From Omphiscola glabra (Eukaryota; Mollusca; Gastropoda; Lymnaeidae): 64,000 bases of DNA. The translations under genes and the position numbers were made by a program. The stretch spans positions 28,572,347 to 28,636,346 of the forward strand of contig OZ024798.1 of assembly GCA_964017045.1 (NCBI GenBank). The letters run 5' to 3'. This document shows, piece after piece, positions 56,501 through 64,000 of the stretch. Each line of letters opens with the position of its first letter. Positions within the stretch are counted from its first letter, which is position 1. The notes beneath the pieces are model-generated. The model was not told where the DNA came from. It ran no database searches and saw nothing but the letters and a program-made list of their open reading frames with translations.

Positions 56501-59258
56501 TGGTCGTTTCCGGTGCTGGGGTTGTATATCTTGCGCAAATGTTCCTGGAGGAATCTTCCGGGCAGGTCCAAGTTCCATTACAGTGACAAAAGCAATCCCT
56601 GAACTCCACGCAGCCATGACGAACAAGAAAAAAATCGTTTCCTGCAAAAGTTTTACCGTGAACTTCACAAGTCCTGCAAGCCGTCCTCCTGATTTCAGCA
56701 TTTCTCTCCAATTCAGCGACTCGCCTGCTTTCAGCAAGTCTCTCTAATTCAGCGACTCGTCTGCTTTCAGCTATTCTTTCCAATTCAGCAGTTCTCCTGC
56801 TTTCAGCTATTCTTTCCAATTCAGCATTTCTCCTGCTTTCAGCTATTCTTTCCAATTCAGCAGTTCTCCTGCTTTCAGCAATTCTTTCCGATTCAGCAGC
56901 TCTCCTGCTTTCGGCTATTCTTTCCGATTCAGCAGCCCTCCTGCTTTCAGCATTTCTCTCTAATTCAGCGGCTCTTCTGATTTCAGCATTTCTCTCAATT
57001 TCAGCAGCTCTCCTGATTTCAGCATTTCTCTCATTTTCAGCAGCTCTCCTGATTTCAGCGTTTCTCTCATTTTCAGCAGCTCTTCTGATTGCAGCCTCCC
57101 TCTCAATTTCAGCAGTTCTCCTGATTTCAGCATTCCTATCTAATTCAGAATTTCTTTCTATTTCAGCATTTCTCTCCGAATCCACAGGTTGACCGTCGCA
57201 GATATTCTTGGCACCTCTACTTGGGCACGACCACGATCCATTGCAGTAACAAATACAATTCTTGTATTCGATACATCCGTCAGTGACGTCAAAATAATCA
57301 TTCGATGGAAAACTTTGACCTTTAACCTCACATTGCCGGCATGCCATGGTTGCGGAATCCTCCGTATCTTCTGTCTCCGTTCCACATATGTTTCTGGCCC
57401 CAGAATCTGGGCACGACCACGAACCGTCACAGTTGCAAGCACAGTTCTTGTACTCTATGCAGCCGTCAGTGAACTCGAAGGCGCTGTTGCCTTCAAAAAA
57501 TTTATTTCTCACAGAGCATGTCCTGCATGTGGTTTCCTCCTCCTCCCCATCTTCGCACGTTCTCTCCGCCAGGTGTTCCGGGCAATTCCATGAGGCGTTG
57601 CAGTAACATAAGCAGTACTTAAACTTTTGGCAGCCTCGCTCCAGCATAAAGTGAGTGTTTCCTTTGATGTCTCGCCCGTCGATCGTGCAGTTACGGCATT
57701 GCTGCGGTCTTCTCCCCTGAACTCGACCCCTTTCCTCGCTGGCCAATCTCCTCCTCTCCTCCTCCCTGCTGCGACTCTCGCTACTGCTGCTGACGCTACT
57801 ACCATCCCGCCTCTCTTCTCGTGATTCAGAGGAAGAGTTTCGGTAGCTTGAACTAGTCCTGCCACTTTCTGACGATGACGATGACTCGGACGATGACGCG
57901 GACGATGACGAGGAATCCGTGCAAGTATTCCTGGCTTTTGTTGATGGACACACCCAAGAACCGTTGCAGTGGCAAGTACAACTTTCATACGTGATGCAGC
58001 CTTGAACATGTCTGAAGTAAGAATTCCCTGCGTACTCCTTGTCGCCGATCTTGCATTTTAGACAGTCGCGTCTGGACCCTGCTTCGTTGGACGTAGAGGA
58101 ACTTGAAGACGACGAACTGGAAGATTGTCGAGATGCAGCATCTCTTTCTCTCGAGCGGTCAGTACCACATATGTCTTCTGTGCGTTCGGATGGACATTCC
58201 CATGACCCATCACAGTGGCAAGTACACCGAAACCTGTTAAGAGAATAGAGAGGATGACATTGTGTGCATTAACAGAATCAAAGTAATGAACTGAGGCCCC
58301 TATTCTCCTATCGCTTATTCAAGTAATGTTAGGAAAAGCATTTTGGTCCAAGTTTGGTCCATGCGTTATTACCAGTTTCTTTCAGATAGTTTCAACGGGA
58401 AGATGGTTGTTCAGTTTTTCGGGAAGGATGGGGAACAGGGCATCTATCTTCTCGGGGAGGGTGGGGGAACAGGGCATCTATTTTCGCTTAAAATAGGCAT
58501 AATGCCCCACCTCCCTGGGCCAACTTTTACGCCATCACCCCCACCATAAATAAACATAAACTCATTCTAGAGGTGGCACCGCCAAGGGTATGCTTCTTGC
58601 CCCAGATTAGTTTCGCCCCTGGAATCTATATGTATATCCAAAACGAAAGGAGATCATATTTCAAGAAAAACATTTTAATTGCTAAACTCCAGTGTTTTTT
58701 TTTCTTTTTTGTAGATTAAAAGGTCCCGGTACTGTTACTTTGATCGCGGAGTAGGCAGAAATCGCTTACTTACAATTAGCTTTGCATCATCCTACACTTA
58801 AACATCGAGCGACGATAGAGATGTTAGTGGAAATTCTTGGTCATATTTATAAATTGTATAGAAAATACACAATAATGTACAGAATATAGGATATATTGAC
58901 AAAATCATCATATATTTATTAATACGTGATTCATCTGAAGGAAGTGGAAGCAGTATAGTTTTTCTCAAAATTACCCAAATTGAAAGTTTAAAAAAATATT
59001 TTAAACCTACTTTGACCAGAGCCGTCGCATGGACCCTGCAGAGGTCTTCAAAAATGACCTGCTTTAACAAAGCCACATTTGCAGTATTATCTGGTGTTAC
59101 GTGTCCTTGAAATTTGTTTCCCTTGTTATTATGTTTGTTGTTATTTGTCCAACACTAGCTTCCATCATATCATTCCACTCACCTATTGCAACCTTCCTCG
59201 TAGCTAAATCTTGAATGACCTCTATGCAGCTGTCCATTAACACTGCAACTAATACAGC
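50396..59258 (-). CDS. Multi-module VWC-like cysteine-rich protein, 5' end missing
   Basis: Coding exons in transcript order: 59258-59183, 58233-52094, 50532-50396. Joined they give about 2,116 residues and a TAA at 50396; donors are GTGAGT and GTAAAT, phases fit, and the first exon starts in phase 1, so earlier exons (probably with a signal peptide) are missing. It carries 26 modules of about 48 residues. The pattern is C-x2-C, then Gly-Asn and Phe, Gly-Cys, then C-x-C-x-C, Asn/Asp-Gly-Ser-Trp, C-Pro, and C. Most have eight cysteines, as in single-domain VWC-type modules; the last has six. A Ser-rich linker follows module 2 and a Glu/Arg helical repeat separates modules 5 and 6. About nine modules carry an N-x-S/T site at the same place. 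Likely secreted (matrix, mucus or shell-related, by inference). It is often the kind of protein labelled kielin/chordin-like; the exact orthologue is unknown. Confidence 0.88.
51270..51961. repeat. 44-bp minisatellite, about 16 copies, intronic
   Basis: Units built on TGTAGATGAGCACTCTATGA then AGCCAAAGAAAGACTGAGCAGAAG. Variants (AAGCC/ATCC, GATGAG/GATTAG) recur in blocks, showing multi-unit duplications: the run near 51540-51690 is repeated near 51760-51900. It fills much of the last intron of the VWC-repeat gene. Confidence 0.93.
52094..58233 (-). CDS. 6.1-kb exon with 24 tandem cysteine modules
   Basis: 6,140 nt in one open frame. It carries modules 2-25 plus the end of module 1. Examples: CKIGDKEYAGNSYF...CNGSWVCP, CRTCEVHGKTFAGNDFF, CRSCMVSDSEYHRGETNF. 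Early modules have an extra residue before the C-x-C-x-C (YKNCACNC) and those from about module 10 do not (YKCRCNCDG), so two subfamilies arose and expanded in blocks. Modules 12-16 are especially alike. Gly/Gln/Ser linkers separate modules 17-23. Other long open frames in this stretch, on both strands, are shadows caused by the low stop-codon content. Confidence 0.9.
56692..57183 (-). repeat. Coding 36-bp repeat: Glu/Arg helical rod
   Basis: Within the 6.1-kb exon, about 13 units of 12 residues, such as ERNAEIRRAAEN, ERIAESRRAAES and ELERIAESRR. The regular alternation of acidic and basic residues with Ala is that of a charged single alpha helix or coiled coil. There are no cysteines in it. 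The preceding modules 3-5 and following modules 6-9 are therefore held apart by a rod that could be over 20 nm if fully helical (inference from about 160 residues). Confidence 0.85.
57760..57930 (-). other. Serine-rich linker segment
   Basis: Between modules 2 and 3 of the VWC-repeat protein the sequence is almost all Ser with Glu/Arg (DSSSSSASSSESSSSSESGR and onward). Likely flexible and possibly O-glycosylated, by composition. A shorter Ser run (QSSSSSSSSSSTS) sits between modules 1 and 2. Confidence 0.75.
59183..59258 (-). CDS. First visible exon of the VWC-repeat gene
   Basis: 76 nt, after CATGTTTCAG and before GTGAGT. Encodes CISCSVNGQLHRGHSRFSYE then EGCNR, the first half of module 1; the second half (FRCTCHCDGSWECP) begins the next exon. 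An intron inside this module, when 24 later modules share one exon, hints at how the gene began. Confidence 0.85.
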
Positions 59259-60985
59259 CTGAAACATGGAGCACACAGTAATATTATCATGGATTTTTTT
59301 CTTCTCTTTTTCATCCTATTTTCCGTAGGGAAACGGTAGGTTTAAACCCAACGTGTGCTAGACGAGTAGGATGTAATACAGAAGCGTTACGTGTATCCTA
59401 ATGTGTGCTAGTCTGGTAAGACGTGATATTGGATGTACCATAGAACTTTTACGCTACCCGCGACGTTCGTAAAGCTGCTGTCTAGACTTGCCAAACCGGC
59501 TAAGTCACTTTTTGGCTGGCTGCCTGGTTTCTTCAGTGTCAATCTACAGTCTGAATTTAATTCATCTAAAACTTCATTTAAGCCTAAAATGTCACCATAA
59601 AAAATATAATTGCTATATTTGCTATATATATAAAGTTAATTTACAAAAACATATTTTCCTCAAATTCAACCAGATGACTGTCAGATGGTACATAGCAGGT
59701 TTTGCAATTGGACTCCTCTAATTATCACTGAAACTGCACATTAGATTTTTTAAAAAAAACATTTAAAATGTTGCTTAAAATAAATGGAACAAAATCACAG
59801 AGATGAGTAGCGCAACAAGAAGATCATCGGGCTTTTGTGGCAGATATGTGGCGCTCAAACCCCTTCAGGAAACACACAAAAAAGACACGCATCGCTTACT
59901 TATCTTACAGTGTAAGCGGTGCTACTTTAGGCAACACAAAAAGACACGCATCGCTTAGTTATCAAACAGTGTAAGCAGTACTAATTAGAAATAAATTTTA
60001 AAAAATAATTGTTTAAAACCCCACATTGATGGGCGTTTGTGATTATGAAATTCAAAACACCAGCCATCTTTTTTTAATTTAAAAATAATTTTCTGAGAGC
60101 GTTATCTCAACTATTTTTTTTCAAGATCCCAATCTAAATTGGCGTTTAAGCGCTCAACTGTAGTGTGAGTCACTTGACTTCCTAACAGCCCCACGTGCAC
60201 CAAGAAGGCTCTTATATAAACTCACGACGCTGAACACGTGTAGACTTGTTTACGGTGCTCGGAACACTCCGACTATTCACGGAGATAGTCCAACTGTGAC
60301 GTTCTCTCGGCATGTGTTCCATGGGGTTATCTTGCAGGTTACGTACATAGGAGCTGAAAGCCTGGCGTCTCAATGCTCACACAGCCCCCAGACAGTTAAT
60401 ACCAGGCAAGGTGTATACGACGATGAGAATACCAAACAACGAATGATGACCGCCCAGTTTGCAAATCATTCCAAAGATTAAGGGAATCGCTTACAATCGA
60501 TTTCTCTGTTGACGTATTGAGTTAGGCCTATATGTAGTGACTCATCGGCGTGATGTAATTGCGTGTATTTCAAAAGCGCTCACAGGCCCCCACAATTCCG
60601 AAACCCCGGTGTGAGGTCTAACTTTCTCCTAAGCCCCTCGTATTATATTGTCTTCCCAATGTTGTAATGTATTCTATCGACATTCCAAAAGAACACACTG
60701 TGCAATAGAAGTTCATTCTCAAATAAGAACAGTTAATTTAGATGTCTTAGAAAAAGGATAATTTTTAACATCGAAGCCTCTCCCAGGCATATTGACTATC
60801 AGGCACCTGGTAATTGAAAATATTCAGCCTTGTTCTGTGCACTGTTAGCAAGACTGGGACTCTTTCACAAGCCCGTTATTAACGCCCCGACCCCTTTTCT
60901 GTCCAGAAAAGGCACATGTATTGTATTTTATCTCCTTGTTTGCAACCCTTAAAACTTCGTGCAACGCTTTCTTTCTCCCAAATGC
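59259..60985. other. 5' flank or intron of VWC-repeat gene
   Basis: No further cysteine-module exon can be read on the minus strand. A direct duplication of about 54 bp (GACACGCATCGCTTA at 59884 and 59942) is present. Part of this may be a long 5' intron. Confidence 0.45.
60192..60240 (+). promoter_or_regulatory. TATA box between two CACGTG E-boxes
   Basis: TATATAAA at 60213-60220, with CACGTG at about 60192 and 60235. The spacing suits a core promoter for a + strand transcript starting near 60245, but no convincing + strand gene follows: a short frame from ATG near 60312 ends soon unless a splice donor near 60336 is used. Motif evidence only. Confidence 0.35.
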
Positions 60986-61177
60986 TACGCCACCTTATGA
61001 GCTGCTGGCCAACCTAACCAGCTGACGTCAAGTAACGCCACTTTATGAGCTGCTGGCCAACCTAACCAGCTGACGTCAAGTAACGCCACTTTATGAGCTG
61101 CTGGCCAACCTAACCAGCTGACGTCAAGTAACGTCACTTTATGAGCTGCTGGCCAACCTAACCAGCTGACGTCAAGT
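60986..61177. promoter_or_regulatory. 48-bp tandem repeat, 4 copies, each with a CRE
   Basis: Four 48-bp units built on TTATGAGCTGCTGGCCAACC then TAACCAGCTGACGTCAAGTA. Each contains the perfect palindrome TGACGTCA (61023, 61071, 61119, 61167) overlapping an E-box-like CAGCTG. TGACGTCA is the canonical CREB/ATF site. Four exact copies at regular spacing could act as a cluster, but repeat expansion alone explains the pattern. Confidence 0.7.
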
Positions 61178-61479
61178 CAAGACGGTTGTTGTTCTCGTTC
61201 TTGCACGTGCAGATTAAATTTGATGTTACATTTTAAAATATTCCATCAACTTTTATACGGGTTATTGAATGTTTTCTGTTCCCTTTACGTGTAATTAAGT
61301 TTAGCAGCTGTTAACTCCGCCATGGCCGGTCTCAAGCCTGTGTGCAAAAGGAGGAGCGTTGGTGTTTGGCCAGCTACCTCACACCTCAACCGACACCTCA
61401 CCCTTTAAAAAAAATTAACTGCTGCAGAAACTTCAACAAAAAGAAGAAGAGAAAACAAACAATTTCAGCCCCGATAAGA

Positions 61480-63450
61480 GAGGGCTCTTCTTCTCCAAGA
61501 AGAGTTATGAAGCCTTGCGGTCAAAGTCGGGTCATACTGGAAGCCTCTCCTCCACGGGCCCTCCCTTCAAAGGCAAAAAGCATTGGTTCGTGAAATGTTG
61601 GAACCATGTTCGAGTCAGGAAAGTCATCACGAGTGGCAGCAGAATTAAAGCAAACAAACTGACCCTGCTCGACATCTGTGAAACAAGATGGACACAAGCT
61701 TGACAGTTAACGTTAGCCTCGTGGGAAACACAAATACACTCAGGATGTGAGGAGGAAGGAGTCGCTTTCATGATGTCACTGATGGCACAATGGACATTGA
61801 TGGGATGGGAAGCCTATGGTACAAGATGTATTACAGCAACTTTCTGAATCAAGAAAAAGAAAATAAATATGAATGCAATACAGTGCTATGAACCACCAAC
61901 GACAGTAAGGAATTTAAAAAAGAAGCTTTCTTCAAATAGACTACAAGCCATACTAGGAAATTTACAGGCAGAGATATAATTAACATAATTGGAGGACCAA
62001 AGCCAATTTGGAAGGGAAAATAAAGGATATGAAGAAATTATGGGGTGCCTTGGTTTAGGAGAGGGAGACTGGCAGACTTCTGCATAGCAAATGAGCTCGT
62101 TATGGGGGGCAGCAAATTCCAGCATGTGAAAATCCATAAGGTAGCGTTGGTGTCCCTTGATAACAGAACAGAAATCCAAATTGACCACATATGCATTAGC
62201 AAACAATTCAATTTCTGCAAGACGTACGAGGTAAAAGAGGATCTAGTTTGGGTAAGACTCAAGCTACAACTGAAGAAAAACTGGGAAGAGCCAAACGACT
62301 AAAATAAAATGTAGCACTTCTGGCTAACGAGCAAAAATGAGACAAAAATAAGTCAAATGAGTCCGACAAAAATGTCTCTTGTTCCCCTTTCTATTCAACG
62401 ATGCCATTAAATGTATAATGAAAGAATCCACTGATAAAAAGAGGAACTGGATACTATAGAGAATCTGGGAACAACTGAATGACCTAGACCAAAACTCAAT
62501 CGTTAAAAGAGCCAAAAATCAGCAGCAGGACGATTAAAAACTTTTTGAGAGCCACATTTCTTACAAGAACTTGTCAAAAACCATTTTTTTTCCTGAGTCA
62601 AACCCGATTTGTGGCCGACTGGTCGAGCTGCATATGGCTCGCGAGCCGTGATTGGCCGACCACTGATCTAGACTTTGTAGATGACATTGCACTTCTGACC
62701 CACAACTACCAGCAAATGTAGTGAAAGAGAAGAGATGTAGAAACAATTTCAGCACAGCTCAAACTCAGCGTAAATAGAAACAAGACAACGATCATAAACA
62801 TTAAATAACTAACCAAATACTTGTCTCCGGGGCAGGAAGTGAACTGGTATAAGTGGTGGCCTTTACCTACCTGAGTAGCACTATAGTCAAAAATGGTGGA
62901 TCCGATGTTGATGTCAAGGCTAGAAATGCAAGTAAGCCTTTTTGAAGGAATATATGGGAATCAAAGGAGCTGACTCTGCAAACTTAAATCAGAATTTTCA
63001 ATAAAACTGTCAAAACCGTCCTACTCTATGGAGCTAAATCTTGGAGAACAACAGTGAGGATAACGCAGAGAGTACAGACCTTGAAAATAACTTGCCTTGG
63101 AAAGATCCTGGAGAAAAATTGGCAAAGATCATCACCAACAAAGACTTACTGGCAAGGACATACAAAAAACCTATTGCTGAAGACAACATAACGAAGAGAT
63201 GGAGATGGATAGGGCACACTTTTCGCAAATACCCACATAATATCACCAGAAAATCCCTAACAAGAATCCACAGGGGAAAACAAAGAGAGGAAGACCAAAG
63301 AACACATGGAGACGCAAGCTGGAGGCAGACTTAAAAGTATGGGATACACCTGGAAGCAACTGGAAAGGAAAGCACAGGACCGAGATGAATAGAAATTTAT
63401 TATAGACGGTCTATGCCCCCGGTGGGGTTCAAGGCAAAGTGACCAGGTTT
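61480..63450 (+). mobile_element. LINE (endonuclease-RT type), internally deleted
   Basis: Reads in several frames: LTLLDICETRWTQA, MAQWTLMGWEAYGTRCITAT, INMNAIQCYEPP, NKGYEEIMGCLGLGE, then LADFCIANELVMGGSKFQHV and IQIDHICISKQF (apurinic-type endonuclease domain). Then follow KCLLFPFLFNDAIKCIMKES, FVDDIALLTHNYQQM (YxDD motif), and the tail KRWRWIGHTFRKYPHNITRK and GRPKNTWRRKLEADLK. Most of the N-terminal reverse transcriptase half is missing near 62330. Many stops; dead. The family is related to, but distinct from, the LINE at 27770. Confidence 0.85.
62482..62673. mobile_element. hAT-type MITE inserted in the LINE
   Basis: A 176-bp insert (62490-62665) splits the LINE just before its FVDD motif. 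The flanks are ACCTAGAC (62482-62489) and ATCTAGAC (62666-62673), an 8-bp target duplication with one mismatch. The right end reads, on the minus strand, CAGTGGTCGGCCAATCACGG, typical of hAT ends. The interior has GGCTCGCGAGCC, a short palindrome. The left end is a poor match to the right, so it is eroded or truncated. Confidence 0.65.
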
Positions 63451-63644
63451 TTATGTTATTTTTATAAATAAAATTCCAAATGACAAAAAATGCGAAAGGT
63501 CCGTGTAATAGTAAAACGTGATCTCAAATCGTCTGTGTAACAACTCACCTTTATTCATCATTCTACATTCTTTTTATACCCCACAACACATGATAACCCA
63601 ACTCCATTCTCCAACCAATACTCACACATTTAAGTTTAAAACAT

Positions 63645-64000
63645 TCATGAAAACAACGCGACGCCCCCAGTCATACAGCATGAAAATAACTCACCGCCAC
63701 CAGTCATACAGCATGAAAATAACTCACCGCCACCAGTCATACAACATGAAAATAACTCACCGCCCCCAGTCATACAACATGAAAATAACTCACCGCCACC
63801 AGTCATACAACATGAAAATAACTCACCGCCCCCAGTCATACAACATGAAAATAACTCACCGCCCCCAGTCATACAACATGAAAATAACTCACCGCCCCCA
63901 GTCATACAACATGAAAATAACTCACCGCCCCCAGTCATACAACATGAAAATAACTCACCGCCCCCAGTCATACAACATGAAAATAACTCACCGCCACCAG
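63645..64000. repeat. 33-bp satellite, at least 10 copies, runs off the window
   Basis: Units of TCATACAACATGAAAATAAC then TCACCGCCCCCAG, with a GCCAC/GCCCC and CAGCA/CAACA variation. On the minus strand it reads as repeated MTGGGELFSCC, an artefact of a unit divisible by three. The array reaches base 64000, so its full length is unknown. Confidence 0.95.

Noticed and set aside
53570..58009. Many open frames of 60-185 codons on both strands across the VWC-repeat exon
   Set aside because: Shadows of the real minus-strand frame, in which the cysteine-module pattern is unmistakable.
59293..59345. Hydrophobic signal-peptide-like start MDFFLLFFILFS on the + strand
   Set aside because: Ends in a stop after 16 codons, lies on the wrong strand for the VWC-repeat gene and is a T-rich chance frame.
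63645..64000. Repetitive open frame MTGGGELFSCC on the minus strand
   Set aside because: Product of a 33-bp satellite unit; no start context, splice sites or unique sequence.

Overview
The window looks like a stretch of animal nuclear genome, most probably a gastropod or other mollusc. It is AT-rich, with many GT-AG introns, long minisatellites, and decayed piggyBac, hAT, Penelope-like and LINE elements. The best anchor is acetyl-CoA carboxylase, whose carboxyltransferase region is plainly metazoan. The assignment to molluscs is an inference from overall character, not proven by a marker.

Layout. 1-16.8 kb (+ strand): the 3' part of the acetyl-CoA carboxylase gene, 23 exons giving about 1,002 residues. 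Its introns carry a piggyBac deletion derivative, a Penelope-like element with a GIY-YIG domain, and several tandem arrays. 16.8-34.8 kb: no intact gene is visible. This stretch holds minisatellites, a degraded hAT transposase that is itself broken up by tandem arrays, a long inverted-repeat element, LINE fragments in both orientations, a small MITE, and decayed copies of one exon of the upstream carboxylase gene. 34.8-44.5 kb (- strand): a four-exon gene for a predicted 2,217-residue protein of unknown family, dominated by one 4.9-kb exon and ending in an acidic repeat domain. 44.5-50.4 kb: intergenic, with a minisatellite and an LTR-like or promoter-like segment. 50.4-59.3 kb (- strand): the 3' part of a gene for a secreted-type protein with 26 eight-cysteine VWC-like modules (the last one reduced), a serine-rich linker and a long Glu/Arg-rich helical repeat; one exon is 6.1 kb. 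59.3-64 kb: a TATA/E-box cluster, a four-copy array carrying perfect CRE palindromes, a LINE with a hAT MITE inserted in it, and a 33-bp satellite running off the edge.

The three genes have no evident shared pathway. The carboxylase is conserved housekeeping metabolism (malonyl-CoA for fatty acid synthesis). The other two look lineage-restricted: a probable intracellular scaffold-like protein with a small cysteine cluster, and a large extracellular matrix or mucus-like repeat protein. Exon models were built by eye from splice signals, reading phase and (for the carboxylase) similarity to known family sequence. All junctions keep phase, but no transcript evidence was available.
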